This document shows, one piece after another, positions 37,315-47,040 of a DNA stretch of 64,000 nt (the stretch's first letter is position 1; each line of letters starts with the position of its first letter). The stretch is taken from assembly GCF_000472545.1 (NCBI RefSeq), contig NZ_AWZV01000025.1, positions 1-64,000 on the forward strand, read 5' to 3'. Position numbers and translations under genes: made by a program. The notes beneath the pieces were generated by a model. That model made no database searches, was not told the origin of the DNA, and saw only the letters and a list, made by a program, of their open reading frames with translations. The stretch is from Burkholderia sp. WSM2232. Lineage in GTDB: Bacteria > Pseudomonadota > Gammaproteobacteria > Burkholderiales > Burkholderiaceae.

Positions 37315-39920
37315 TCGACTCGATTCTTATGCGGCGCGCAGACGCGCAGCCGGCAGACGCGGTTCAGCACCTGCCGCGTTTACGGGGACTGTGGACGGCG
37401 ACGCGCGAAGCGCGTGCGTCGCGCCAGCGCAACTGCGCAAGCCCGTTCGTGCTGCGCGCGATTGCCGCTGTGGCAGTAGCCGGCGCACTGGGCCTCGCGC
37501 CACATGTGTATGCACAGAGTGCGGCGGCTGCCGCGCCGAACGCGCTGCCGCTTGGCGGGGCCGCTTACCGTGTGGCGCAGGAAGCCTACGCCGCGTATGC
37601 GAGCGGCGACTATGCGGGCGCCGTCGCGCGAACTCGCGAAGCGATTCGCCAGCGGCCGGACGTGGTGTCGCTGCGTGTACTGCTCGCCAACTCGCTTGCC
37701 GCGCAGCGCCGGTATGGCGAAGCGAGCCGTTCGCTCGGCGACGCAATCGCACAACTCGGCCCCGATCCGGCGTTGACCTCGCGGCGCAAGCAGATCGACG
37801 CGTTGAACGTGTCGACCCGCGCGGTGGCACGCGGTGGCCGTCAGCAGGCGGGCGATCCGAATGCGCTAAGCGGCGCGGCGCTCAACGCGGCGCAGCACGC
37901 GTACAGAGCCTATGCGGCGAAGGATTATGCGGCCACCATCCGCTATGCCAACGACGCACTCGCGCTGCGTCCCGACTTGTTGCGTCTGCATCTGCTGCTG
38001 ATCGACGCGGCGAGCGCCGCAGGCGACGACGCCGCTGCATGGACCGCCGACCTCGATGCGGTGAAGCGCTTCGGCGATAACGACGAGCTGCGCCTGCGGC
38101 GCGGTTTCATCGGCAGCCGGCTCGCGCCCAGGTCCGCGGCAGCCTCGTATGAAGCGCGCCAGCAGGGCGACGCGGCCCGCGCTGCGGCGCTCGCGCGCGA
38201 GGCCGTCCGGTACGCGCCGGAGCGCCTCGGCTACCGGATGCAGCTGATCGACGCGCTGTTCGCCGCCAACGACCTGCCCGCCGTGCAGGCCGCTGCAAGC
38301 GCGGCAATCGCCGATTTGCCCGCCGACGACGCGTCGCTCATGCCGCTCACGTTGCGCGGCTACGCCCTCGCCGCACAGGGCCGCGCTGCGGATGCCGACG
38401 CGGATTTCGCGCGCGCCTTGAAGGCGAGCCACGCAAGCGCGCGAGACCAGCGCGTGGCGCGCATCGTCATTGCCGATGTGTGGATCGCGGGCGGTGAGCC
38501 GCAACGCGCGCTGGACCTGCTCGCACCGTTGCAAGCCGCGCGCGACGATACGGATGCCGCGATTGCGCTGCGCCGCGCGCGGGCGCGGGCTGCGTTGGCG
38601 CATCCGGTGGCGGCGTCGCTCGATCCGCTGCGCCGGCCGATTATCGAGTGTCTGCTCGACGAGTATGGCTCGAGTTGCTATGTCCATCCAGCCGATCCGG
38701 GATTTGCTGCTGCACGCGCTGCACAGAAAGCGTCCGCGGCGAACGACAGGACCGCCGCGCTGCGCGACGCGCGCGAGGCGGTGCAAGCCGCGCCGGATGA
38801 TCCGCAGCATCGTGTGCAATTGATCGATGCGCTGGTGGCCGCAGGCAACACGCGCGAGGCAAATGACCAGGCGCGCCAGATGGTCGCCCCGGACATGCTC
38901 GACGCGCTGCCGGACACGACGGCCGCGTACATCGCACAACGTGCGGGCAACGCGCGCGTCGCCTACGAGCGCTTCAGCCTCGCCGACAAGGCCGGCGCAC
39001 TGCCGCCGGGCGCGGCCGCGGATGCCGGCTATACGGCGATGCACGCGCATCGCAATCGCGAGGCCGCGCAATACTTCGAGCGGGCTATCGACGCGAGTAC
39101 GGCGCCGTCGTCCGACACGGAAAGCAGCGCTGCGCCGACGCATTCCACGCCCGCGCAACTGAACGATCTGCGCAGCGCGCACGCGGACGTGACGCGCAAC
39201 TGGGGCTTCAATGCATCGCTCAATTATCGCGGTGCGGGCATGCAGCCGGGGTATGCGTCCTCGCCCACGCCGGGTACGTCGAACAACTGGCAAAGCGGTG
39301 TGGAAGCCTACTGGCGGCCGTTCGGCAGTCTCGGCGAGCGCATGTTCGAAGTCTATGCACGCGGCTATGAAAGCTTCGGTGTGAAGAACGGCGGCGCCAC
39401 CGGAGTCGATACCTTGCAGGCGACGGTCGGCGCGCGCGCCAAACCGTTCACGCAGATCGACGCAATCGTCGCATTCGAGCGCATCATTCCGATCGGCTCG
39501 CGCGTCAATCCGGACTGGCTCGCGCGGCTCGCGTATTCAGGCGGCTTCGGCACCGAGCGTCGCGTGGACGTGCCTGCGTGGTGGACCACGCGCATCTACG
39601 CCGAAACGGGCACGTATCTGAACACGGGCTCCGTGTATGCGACCACCAACCTGCAGATGGGCCGCACGTTCCGCATGGACAGCTATAGTCCGAAGTGGAC
39701 GGTGTTCCCGTATCTGGTGCTGGGTGCGGATTACGATTCGAGCATCAATCACAGCATTCCGCTTGGCGCGGGCGCCGGCATCTCGACGCGCTACTGGTTC
39801 CGCGACAGCCAATACGATGCGCCGCGCTCGTATGTCGATCTGTCGGTGCAGTACCGGCTGAAAATCAGCGGCGACGAGCGCGCGCGGGGCGTGTTCTTCG
39901 GCGCGGTGTTTGCGTATTGA
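37311..39920 (+). CDS. nfrA: NfrA-like outer-membrane protein with TPR repeats and C-terminal barrel domain
   Basis: 869 residues. A basic leader and hydrophobic segment ending HVYAQS (about residue 65) is a signal peptide. Residues about 80-620 are Ala-rich helical TPR-like repeats (AAYRVAQEAYAAYASGDYAGAV; LNAAQHAYRAYAAKDYAATI). The last 230 residues match the NfrA C-terminal beta domain (WQSGVEAYWRPFG, ERIIPIGSRVNPDWLARLAYSGGFG, YVDLSVQYRL, ending FFGAVFAY). In E. coli NfrA is the phage N4 receptor and the presumed outer-membrane outlet for the NfrB product. Overlaps nfrB by four bases, so the two are co-translated. Confidence 0.9.
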   Translation: MIDSILMRRADAQPADAVQHLPRLRGLWTATREARASRQRNCASPFVLRAIAAVAVAGALGLAPHVYAQSAAAAAPNALPLGGAAYRVAQEAYAAYASGDYAGAVARTREAIRQRPDVVSLRVLLANSLAAQRRYGEASRSLGDAIAQLGPDPALTSRRKQIDALNVSTRAVARGGRQQAGDPNALSGAALNAAQHAYRAYAAKDYAATIRYANDALALRPDLLRLHLLLIDAASAAGDDAAAWTADLDAVKRFGDNDELRLRRGFIGSRLAPRSAAASYEARQQGDAARAAALAREAVRYAPERLGYRMQLIDALFAANDLPAVQAAASAAIADLPADDASLMPLTLRGYALAAQGRAADADADFARALKASHASARDQRVARIVIADVWIAGGEPQRALDLLAPLQAARDDTDAAIALRRARARAALAHPVAASLDPLRRPIIECLLDEYGSSCYVHPADPGFAAARAAQKASAANDRTAALRDAREAVQAAPDDPQHRVQLIDALVAAGNTREANDQARQMVAPDMLDALPDTTAAYIAQRAGNARVAYERFSLADKAGALPPGAAADAGYTAMHAHRNREAAQYFERAIDASTAPSSDTESSAAPTHSTPAQLNDLRSAHADVTRNWGFNASLNYRGAGMQPGYASSPTPGTSNNWQSGVEAYWRPFGSLGERMFEVYARGYESFGVKNGGATGVDTLQATVGARAKPFTQIDAIVAFERIIPIGSRVNPDWLARLAYSGGFGTERRVDVPAWWTTRIYAETGTYLNTGSVYATTNLQMGRTFRMDSYSPKWTVFPYLVLGADYDSSINHSIPLGAGAGISTRYWFRDSQYDAPRSYVDLSVQYRLKISGDERARGVFFGAVFAY

Positions 39921-39968
39921 GGCGGCGGGTATCTGTTGGCGCGTATCTGTTTGAAGCAGCGGGGTGGT

Positions 39969-40961
39969 ATGTCGAAGGCTGACGGCAAAGAGGAATGCGA
40001 TTCGCGAGAGCGCCATGCGGCGCTCGCGGGTCCACGCTCGCGGCGCCGTCGCGCGCTGCTCGCCGCAGGCGCATTGACCGCGTTGCTCGGCGGCTGCGCA
40101 ACGGGTCGTTCCGGCGACGCAGACGGCCTCGCGCAGGGCGTGGTATGGCAGCCGGACGCCGACCATCTGGATCCACGCGGCGACTGGCAGCGTCTCGGCG
40201 TGAGCGATCTGCTGGTGCAGTGGACGGCCGTGGATGGCACGGCTTATCTGCCGGGTGCCGACGGGACCGGGTCGCCGGGGTCGCCGGGTTTGTCAGGCTC
40301 GCCGGGCGCCGATGCCGGGGCGGCGGGTGCCCTGAAAACCGCTCGCCGGTTGCCCGACTGGACCCGCATTGCAAACGAGCCGTGGGCGCGCAATGTGATT
40401 GTCGGTCTCGCGGGCCGCTTCGACGAGACCTCGGCGCGCTCGCATGCGGCCCAACTGATCGAGCAGTCACGCAGGCTCGCCGATGTGCGGCCGCCGGTTC
40501 GCGTCGCCGGCTATTACTTTCCCGTCGAAGTCGATCCGACCTGGAAAGACGCAGCGACGCTCGGGCCCTTGCTCGGCCGGCTGCCGCGGCCTTTGTGGAT
40601 CAGCGTCTACGACAATTCGAACATTGGCGGCAAGGCGCTTGCCGCGTGGCTCGACGGCTGGTTGCCGCGCGACGTCGGCGTGTTTTTGCAGGACGGCTGC
40701 GGCCTCTACACGCGCGGCCCGGCCGCCGCGCGCGAGTATGCGGATGCTCTGGCGGCGCGGCTGGGGGAAAACCGCGTGCGGATCATCGCCGAGGCGTTCC
40801 GTCCCGCTGCGGGCGGCGCTTTTCGCTCCGCGAGCGCCGGGGAACTTGCGCCGCAACTGCATGCGTATCGCGGGCATCGGGTTTATCTGTTCGATGGCCC
40901 GCACTATGTGTCGGCGCAACTCGTGCAGGAACTGCTCGCTCTCGAAGGGCCGCGAAGCTAG
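39969..40961 (+). CDS. Lipoprotein, possible sugar-active TIM-barrel protein of the Nfr operon
   Basis: 330 residues with Arg-rich start, hydrophobic segment and lipobox LLGGC (about residue 41), so a lipoprotein. A Gly/Ser/Pro-rich linker (GSPGSPGLSGSPGA) precedes the body. The body has strand-like segments ending in acidic residues (VAGYYFPVEVDPTW, LWISVYDNS, VGVFLQDGCGLY, RVRIIAEAF) at intervals expected of a TIM-barrel glycoside hydrolase; I do not recognise an exact family. It lies 48 bases behind nfrA in the same direction. In E. coli the gene next to nfrA is ybcH, also exported and of unknown function; this may be its counterpart (inference). Confidence 0.75.
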   Translation: MSKADGKEECDSRERHAALAGPRSRRRRALLAAGALTALLGGCATGRSGDADGLAQGVVWQPDADHLDPRGDWQRLGVSDLLVQWTAVDGTAYLPGADGTGSPGSPGLSGSPGADAGAAGALKTARRLPDWTRIANEPWARNVIVGLAGRFDETSARSHAAQLIEQSRRLADVRPPVRVAGYYFPVEVDPTWKDAATLGPLLGRLPRPLWISVYDNSNIGGKALAAWLDGWLPRDVGVFLQDGCGLYTRGPAAAREYADALAARLGENRVRIIAEAFRPAAGGAFRSASAGELAPQLHAYRGHRVYLFDGPHYVSAQLVQELLALEGPRS

Positions 40962-40991
40962 TGCGCCGGGGGCGTTTCGCAGGGCTTTCGT

Positions 40992-41612
40992 TTAGCGCAA
41001 CTGCGACACAGCCAGCAGCAACACCATGCTGCCGATTGCGCCGTCCAGCACGCGCCACGCATTCGCGCGGCGAAACAGCGGCGCCAGGGCGCGCGCACCG
41101 TAACCCAGTCCGATAAACCATATACAGCTCACGGCCATCGCGCCGACGGCGAACGCCACGCGTGCGCCTTCCGGTTCGCGCGCGCCGGCAGTACCGACCA
41201 GCAGGAAGGTGTCCAGATAAACGTGCGGATTGAGCCAGGTGAAGGCGAGCGTCATGAGGACGATCGGCATGGCGCGTTGCGCGGGCGGTGCTGAAGCGCC
41301 GGCGCTAGCGTCCATCACCGCGTGACCGGGGCGTACCGCGCGCCGCAGCGCGTTAATGCCGAACCACGCGAGGTAGGCGAGCCCCACATACAGCATGACG
41401 CGCACAAAAAGCGGATAGCGCTCCATTAGCACCGACGCGCCACCGACGCCGGCGCTGATCAGAATGCAGTCCGACAGCGCGCACAGCGCGACGATCTTGC
41501 CGACATGCGAGCGCATGATGCCTTGCCTCAGCACAAAGGCGTTCTGCGCGCCGATAGTCACGATCAGCGACGCGCATAGCGCCGCGCCGTGCGAAAAAGA
41601 CAGCCAGTTCAT
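40992..41612 (-). CDS. argO: LysE/ArgO family amino acid exporter
   Basis: Inner-membrane exporter of basic amino acids, 206 residues with six predicted helices. The N-terminal signature GAALCASLIVTIGAQNAFVLRQGI and the segment TLAFTWLNPHVYLDTFLLVG are diagnostic for the LysE/ArgO group. It is divergent from an ArgP-type LysR gene, the classic regulator-exporter pair that responds to lysine and arginine. The exact substrate (lysine or arginine) cannot be decided from sequence alone. Confidence 0.93.
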   Translation of the reverse strand: MNWLSFSHGAALCASLIVTIGAQNAFVLRQGIMRSHVGKIVALCALSDCILISAGVGGASVLMERYPLFVRVMLYVGLAYLAWFGINALRRAVRPGHAVMDASAGASAPPAQRAMPIVLMTLAFTWLNPHVYLDTFLLVGTAGAREPEGARVAFAVGAMAVSCIWFIGLGYGARALAPLFRRANAWRVLDGAIGSMVLLLAVSQLR

Positions 41613-41670
41613 AGTCGATCCAGTAGACGGAATAACGCAACCCCGCTAGTCTGCGGATCGGGAAGGAATA

Positions 41671-41688
41671 AGAGAAGCTAATTTCTCT
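41671..41688. promoter_or_regulatory. Inverted repeat AGAGAA-N6-TTCTCT between argO and argP
   Basis: Six-base perfect arms in the AT-rich divergent promoter, about 20 bases before the argP start. It may be part of the ArgP binding region. Confidence 0.5.
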
Positions 41689-41709
41689 AACTTTGATTAA
41701 GGAACGCTA

Positions 41710-42603
41710 ATGCTCGATTACGCGTTGCTGGACGCACTCGCCGCAGTGGTGCGCCACGGTTCGTTCGACCGTGCCGCGAGCGAACTGAACGTGACGCCCT
41801 CGGCGGTCTCGCAGCGCGTCAAGCTGCTCGAGGAGCGTGTGGGCAGCGTGCTCGTCAAGCGCGGCCAGCCGTGCGTCGCGACGACCTCGGGCGCGTTGCT
41901 GTGCCGTCATACCGAACGCGTGCAAATGCTCGAAGCGGAATTGACGGGCCACGTGCCCGCGCTGCCGGGCGGTCTCGTCGAAACCTGGCCCGCGCTGCGG
42001 GTCGCGGTCAACGACGACAGCGTGGGCACCTGGTTCATCGACGCCGTTGCGCCGTTTTGCGCGGAGCGCCAGATGGTGCTCGACCTCGTGATCGACGACC
42101 AGGATCACACCGCGCAGCGGATTCGCGACGGCAGCGTGCAGGGCGCCGTGACCACTCAGCCCGAGCCGGTGCAGGGCTGCCGCTCCACGCGGCTGGGACG
42201 CATGCGTTATCTCGCGGTTTGCTCGCCGGCGTTTCTCGAGCGCCATTTCGCGGACGGCGTCACGCGCGACAGTTTGCGCCGCGCGCCGTGCGTGGATTTC
42301 AATCAGAAGGATCAGTTGCAAAAACGCTTCATGCGCCGGATTACGCGGGCGGACGTGAATCCGCCGTTGCACTGGATACCGCACGTCGCCGGATTTTTGC
42401 GTGCCTGCGTGACGGGGCTCGGCTGGGGCATGTGTCCCGAGCGCATGATCGCGTCGCATCTGGCGAGCGGCGAACTCGTGCAGATGGCGCCGGGCAAGCA
42501 TATCGACGTGGATCTCTACTGGCAGAGCTGGCGTTTGCCGATTGGCTGGCTCGACGACTTCAGCGCGGTATTGCGCAAGCGCGCAGCCGAGTTTCTCGAC
42601 TAG
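41710..42603 (+). CDS. argP: ArgP/LysG family LysR regulator
   Basis: 297 residues. The N-terminus (MLDYALLDALAAVVRHGSFDRAASELNVTPSAVSQRVKLLEERVG pattern) is the ArgP/IciA-type winged helix, and the effector domain keeps VNDDSVGTWF and GWGMCPERM, typical of this subgroup. ArgP/LysG senses intracellular lysine and arginine and switches on the exporter gene, which lies divergently 97 bases away. AAGGAACG precedes the ATG by four bases. Confidence 0.93.
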   Translation: MLDYALLDALAAVVRHGSFDRAASELNVTPSAVSQRVKLLEERVGSVLVKRGQPCVATTSGALLCRHTERVQMLEAELTGHVPALPGGLVETWPALRVAVNDDSVGTWFIDAVAPFCAERQMVLDLVIDDQDHTAQRIRDGSVQGAVTTQPEPVQGCRSTRLGRMRYLAVCSPAFLERHFADGVTRDSLRRAPCVDFNQKDQLQKRFMRRITRADVNPPLHWIPHVAGFLRACVTGLGWGMCPERMIASHLASGELVQMAPGKHIDVDLYWQSWRLPIGWLDDFSAVLRKRAAEFLD

Positions 42604-42609
42604 CTGCGC

Positions 42610-42639
42610 CTGCACCTGCACCTGCACCTGCACCTGCAC
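42610..42639. repeat. 6-bp tandem repeat CTGCAC, five copies
   Basis: Perfect hexanucleotide array directly behind the argP stop codon, in the gap before the convergent MFS gene. Confidence 0.95.
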
Positions 42640-42708
42640 ACGCGGCCTGTGGCCTGCGCGGCAATGCCGACGCTCGTCGCGTGGCGCTTCCCGCGCGCCG
42701 CATCCGCT

Positions 42709-43965
42709 TTATCTGACCGCCGAGCCGCCTTCGCCCGCGACCGGCTCGCCGTTCTCCGCGGCGGCGGCGTCGCGCGTTTCAGGCATGGCCGCCCACACCA
42801 GCAGCACGGCCAGCGCCCCGGCCGCGGCGAGTCCGAAAAAGGCCACCGCATTGCCAAAATGATCGGCGATGAAACCCGCCGCCGCCGTGCTCAACGTCGC
42901 GCCGATGCCCGCCGCCAGTCCGAACAGGCCGATGCACAAGTTGTAGCGTCCTTTGCCGCCGGCCACGTCGGCGGCAATCAGCGGCAGCATGACGCCGAAC
43001 ACAGCCGCGCTCAGGCCGTCGAGCATCTGCACCGGCACGAGCAGATAGGGACTGCTGATTCCCGCGAACAGCAGCGCGCGCACCGGCAACGCAGAAAAGC
43101 CGAGCAGCAGGATCGGCCGGCGTCCCCAACGCTCGGCGGAACGGCCGACCCACGGCGACATCATCGCGACAATGGCTTGCGGCACGATGATGCACGCCGC
43201 GATCACGAGCTGCACGTTATCGCCCATGCTGGCGGTCACTTCGCCCGCGGCGAGATTGAGCATCGCCGCATTGGACAGATGGAACAGCACGATGCAGGCG
43301 GCGAACAGCAGCATCCGCTTGTCGCGCAGCAGCTCGCGCAGGCTCTCGCGCCGCTCGGTTTGCGCAGGCGTCGGCGCGGTTGTTGGCAACTGGATCGTGT
43401 CGGTGCGCTGGATCATCGCAAGGGCGATCAGCGCCGGCATGGCAAGCCCCGCGGTGAGCCAGAATACCGCGCGCGGCGAATAGTATTCGCCAAACAGGCC
43501 CATCAGCCCGGCTGCGACCGCGCTGCCTATCGACGCCCAGCGCGCGTTGCGCCCGAGCCGGTCGCCGAGATTCGCGCGGCCGACGAGTGCGAAAGAAATC
43601 GCCGCGAGCGCTGGCGTCAGCATGCAGCTGGCGAATCCGTGAAAGACCTCGGCGGCGAACACCGGCAGTACCGTCGGACTCGCGGCGAGCAGCACCGCGC
43701 TCAGGATGATCGCGATGATCGCCCACGCAGCCGCGCCTTTCTTGTTGCGCAGTGCGTCGACGGCGGCGCCGCCCGGCACCTGGCTCACCATTGCGCTGAT
43801 CGTGCCCACGGAGAGCGCGAGGCCGATCTCGCCCTGGGTCCACTTGTGCGAGGCCAGATACGACGCGATGAACGGACCGAAGCCCGTTTGCACGTTGGCG
43901 ACGAAGAAATTGAGCCAGTCGAGCGCGCGCAGGCTCCGCGCTGTAACCAGAGTGCGGCCTGTCAT
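42709..43965 (-). CDS. MFS transporter
   Basis: 418 residues, about 12 membrane segments. It begins LDWLNFFVANVQTGFGPFIASYLA and has QVPGGAAVDALRNKK between helices 2 and 3 and SPWVGRSAERWGRRPILLLGF between helices 8 and 9, matching the major-facilitator signatures. No substrate can be assigned. Its ATG overlaps the stop of the PRC-barrel lipoprotein gene (ATGA), so the two are co-translated even though their functions look unrelated; this pairing may hint at an envelope or stress role. Confidence 0.88.
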   Translation of the reverse strand: MTGRTLVTARSLRALDWLNFFVANVQTGFGPFIASYLASHKWTQGEIGLALSVGTISAMVSQVPGGAAVDALRNKKGAAAWAIIAIILSAVLLAASPTVLPVFAAEVFHGFASCMLTPALAAISFALVGRANLGDRLGRNARWASIGSAVAAGLMGLFGEYYSPRAVFWLTAGLAMPALIALAMIQRTDTIQLPTTAPTPAQTERRESLRELLRDKRMLLFAACIVLFHLSNAAMLNLAAGEVTASMGDNVQLVIAACIIVPQAIVAMMSPWVGRSAERWGRRPILLLGFSALPVRALLFAGISSPYLLVPVQMLDGLSAAVFGVMLPLIAADVAGGKGRYNLCIGLFGLAAGIGATLSTAAAGFIADHFGNAVAFFGLAAAGALAVLLVWAAMPETRDAAAAENGEPVAGEGGSAVR

Positions 43966-44978
43966 CGGACCGCCCGTGCGCTTGAACCCACGGCGGAACC
44001 CGCTGCGGAAGTCGAGGCGGAAGCAGACGCCGCTGCGGAGCCGGTCGAGGCGCCGGGCGCCGTGGCCGCTGCGGCAGCGGGCGCGGCAGGCGGAGCCGGC
44101 GAGACGGCGCGGATCGGCTTGTCACTCGCATACGGCGGCGCGGCGTTGATCTGCGCGTCACTCAGGTCGAGTTGCGGGTGCAGTTCCTTGTCTTTCGCGA
44201 CGAAGCGCAGCGCCGACCAGTTGGCCGCAATCGTGCGCCGCTCCGTGCTCACTATCCCGTTGACGTCGAGCACGACCGCCTGCGGCTGCGCGCTCGCGTC
44301 GATCAGCACGTCGATCACGCGGCCTACCTTCGCGCCGTTCGAGCGCTCGACGGTTGCGTCGATTAGCGGTACCAGCATGCCCGCGTTGGACTTCGCGGGG
44401 CTCACCGGCGCAGCCGACGGGTTCAGCGTGATCGGCGCGCTCTTCGCGGTCGGCGTGAAGCGGAATGCATTCCACGCGAAATTGACCTTGCGGTCGCCCA
44501 CGCCCAGGAAGCCTTGCAGATTGACCACGACTTCGCGCGGCTTGCCGCTCGCATCCGCGATCATGTCGACCGCCCGTCCGACGACCTTGCCATCCGGCTT
44601 CTGCACCTCGCTGTCGAGCAGCGTGCGAGCGTAGCTGCGCTCGATCGTGCGCACGAAAATCAGCGGCGGGGGCGGCGGCGGAGGAGGCGGCGGCGCGACC
44701 ACGGGCGGCGGCGGCTCGACCTTGTGCGGCTTGACGACCGGCTTCTTCGGCTTTTTCGGCTGCTCGGGCTCGGCGGCTTCGGTCTCGACGGGCTCGGGCG
44801 CCGACGCGGCCACCGGCGCACTCGCGGCTTCGACCGGCATCACCGTGGCTTCGACGATCGGCGCTTGCCGCGTGCCCCACAGCAGGCTGCTGCAGCCGGA
44901 CAGCGCGAGAAGCGCCAGCAGCGCGAACGCAGCGAGAAGAGTTTGACGCCAGGCAGGAAGCGAAAAGCCGCCACTCAT
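43962..44978 (-). CDS. PRC-barrel domain lipoprotein
   Basis: About 338 residues. The hydrophobic segment LLAAFALLALLALSGCSS carries a lipobox, followed by a Pro/Glu/Lys-rich linker with ten consecutive prolines. Two PRC-barrel-like repeats follow (DSEVQKPDGKVVGRAVDMIADASGKPREVVVNL and DATVERSNGAKVGRVIDVLIDASAQPQAVVLDV), then an Ala/Ser-rich tail. PRC barrels are small beta domains that often mediate protein contacts. I chose the second ATG because GGAG lies nine bases before it; an ATG at 44993 would add five residues. Confidence 0.83.
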   Translation of the reverse strand: MSGGFSLPAWRQTLLAAFALLALLALSGCSSLLWGTRQAPIVEATVMPVEAASAPVAASAPEPVETEAAEPEQPKKPKKPVVKPHKVEPPPPVVAPPPPPPPPPPLIFVRTIERSYARTLLDSEVQKPDGKVVGRAVDMIADASGKPREVVVNLQGFLGVGDRKVNFAWNAFRFTPTAKSAPITLNPSAAPVSPAKSNAGMLVPLIDATVERSNGAKVGRVIDVLIDASAQPQAVVLDVNGIVSTERRTIAANWSALRFVAKDKELHPQLDLSDAQINAAPPYASDKPIRAVSPAPPAAPAAAAATAPGASTGSAAASASASTSAAGSAVGSSARAVR

Positions 44979-45538
44979 CGGGAGGAACTCCATGGACCGG
45001 GGCGGCCCGTAAGGGGCCGCGGGTGGTTAGTACGGGCAAGAGTTTAACCCGCGACGCCGGGTGGTCCCGTTTTGAGGGTCGTGTGAGTGCGAGGCGGGAA
45101 GCACGGTTCGTGCCGCGCAGCGGATAGGGCAGTTCGGTCGGAAGCTCTCAGAACGCTTTCATATGCGCTTGCCGCCGGTCGCAAACCGTAGGTGTAAACG
45201 CGTGGGTCGCGGGCGCGCTGTGCCGTCGCTTGAACGATATAAGCGACGCGACATGCCCGGCATGCCGCTCATGCGATGGGAGATATATCTACGGTGGCCT
45301 ACATTTCGAGACACAAAAACGTGACACAAAAAACACAAAGCCGCCGGAGCGATTCTGAAGCGCTTAGAGGCGGTTCAGAAGCGGGCCAAAAAAGCGGGCG
45401 GAAGCGGGCCAAAAACGGGCCCAATAAAGCGGGCCCAAAGCGCGCCACCCTGCGCACATTCAATTAACGCAAAGAGACGAACCTGATGACGGCCACCATG
45501 ACGGCCGTTTCAGCATGCTGATAAAGGAGGCACTCATC
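44979..45538. other. Intergenic region with AAGCGGGCC repeats
   Basis: Between the divergent PRC-barrel and purine permease genes. Around 45375-45445 the word AAGCGGGCCAAAAA recurs in degenerate form; otherwise nothing beyond a presumed pair of promoters. Confidence 0.5.
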
Positions 45539-46921
45539 ATGATGGAACCCCACGCCCAGCCGCTTTCCGAAGCCGGCGCCGAGTCGTTCGACACCCGGGG
45601 CCTGCTCGACCGCTACTTCGAGATTACCGCGCGCGGAAGCTCGCAGCGCCAGGAGATCGTCGCGGGCATCACCACTTTTCTCGCGATGGTCTATTCCGTG
45701 TTCGTCGTGCCAGGCATGTTCGGCAAGGCGGGCTTCGACACGAGCGCGGTGTTCGTCGCCGTGTGCCTGACCACTGCGTTCGGCTCGCTGCTGATGGGCG
45801 TGTGGGCGCGCTTGCCTATCGCGATAGGCTGCGCCATTTCGCTGACCGCCTTTACGGCGTTCGGTCTCGTGCTGGGCAAGGGCCTGCATCCGACGGTTGC
45901 GCTCGGCGCCGTATTCCTGATGGGCGTGGTGTTCACCGCAATTTCGGTGACGGGCGTGCGTTCGTGGATTCTGCGCAATCTGCCCTCGGGCATCGCGCAC
46001 GGCACGGGCATCGGCATTGGTCTTTTCCTGCTGCTGATCGCCGCTAACGACGTCGGTCTCGTCGTCAGGAATCCGGGCGCCGGTCTGCCGGTCGCACTCG
46101 GGCATATCACGGCGTTGCCGGCGCTCATGTCGGTGGCTGGGCTCGCGGCGATCTTCGGCCTGGTGCGCCGCCGTGTGCCGGGCTCGATCCTGATCGTGAT
46201 CGTCGCGATTTCGGCGCTTGCGCTGCTGGTCGATCCGGCCGTGTCGTTTCACGGCGTGTTCGCGGTGCCGTCGCTGAGCGCGCCGGGGCACGAGTCGCTG
46301 ATCGGCGCGATGGATCTCAAGGGCGCGCTCTCGATGGCGGTGCTGCCGAGCGTACTGGCACTCGTGATGACGGCCGTGTTCGACGCCACCGGCACGATCC
46401 GCGCGGTGGCGGGCCAGGCGGGTCAGCTCGACGAAAACGGCCGCATCATCAACGGCGGGCGGGCACTGACGGCGGATTCGGTCAGCTCGATTTTTTCGGG
46501 CCTGCTCGGCGGCGCGCCGGCTGCGGCGTATATCGAATCGACCGTCGGCGTGGCGGCCGGCGCGAAGACCGGCATGGCCGCGGCCGTGGTCGGCCTGCTG
46601 TTTCTCGGCGTGATGTTCTTCTCGCCGCTCGCGGGCCTCGTGCCTTCGTACGCGACGGCGCCCGCGCTGATGTACGTGGGCCTGCTGATGCTCTCGAACG
46701 TCAGCAAGCTGCACATGGACGATATGGTCGATGCGATGTCGGGTCTCATGTGCGCGGTCTTCATCGTGCTCACGGCGAATATCGTGACCGGCATCATGCT
46801 GGGCTTCGCGACGCTCGTGATCGGCCGCGTGGTGAGCGGCGAATACCGCAAGCTGAACGTGGGCACGGTGGTGATTGCAATCGTGCTGGTCGGCTTCTAC
46901 CTGGGGGGCTGGGCGATCTGA
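45539..46921 (+). CDS. AzgA-type adenine/guanine/hypoxanthine permease (NCS2)
   Basis: Purine-proton symporter of the inner membrane, 460 residues, about 13 membrane segments. Family signatures are clear: [22 protein letters not shown] near the N-terminus, [48 protein letters not shown] (the substrate-site loop) and [24 protein letters not shown] lies eight bases before the first of two adjacent ATGs; an ATG at 45515 would lie before the ribosome site and is unlikely. Substrate specificity among purines cannot be told. Confidence 0.92.
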   Translation: MMEPHAQPLSEAGAESFDTRGLLDRYFEITARGSSQRQEIVAGITTFLAMVYSVFVVPGMFGKAGFDTSAVFVAVCLTTAFGSLLMGVWARLPIAIGCAISLTAFTAFGLVLGKGLHPTVALGAVFLMGVVFTAISVTGVRSWILRNLPSGIAHGTGIGIGLFLLLIAANDVGLVVRNPGAGLPVALGHITALPALMSVAGLAAIFGLVRRRVPGSILIVIVAISALALLVDPAVSFHGVFAVPSLSAPGHESLIGAMDLKGALSMAVLPSVLALVMTAVFDATGTIRAVAGQAGQLDENGRIINGGRALTADSVSSIFSGLLGGAPAAAYIESTVGVAAGAKTGMAAAVVGLLFLGVMFFSPLAGLVPSYATAPALMYVGLLMLSNVSKLHMDDMVDAMSGLMCAVFIVLTANIVTGIMLGFATLVIGRVVSGEYRKLNVGTVVIAIVLVGFYLGGWAI

Positions 46922-47040
46922 TGCGGCAGGGGGCGCGGGCGGCGTCGGCGGTTCGGCGGTTCGCGCGGTACGGCGGTACCGCGCGGACGCCGCGAACGCC
47001 GACACTCCCTGCACGCGGTGCACGCCGCAAACGCCGACAC

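Noticed and set aside
42649-44634. 661-codon plus-strand frame
   Set aside because: Antisense of a clear MFS gene and a PRC-barrel gene that overlap as ATGA; the Arg/His/Gln-rich product resembles no family.
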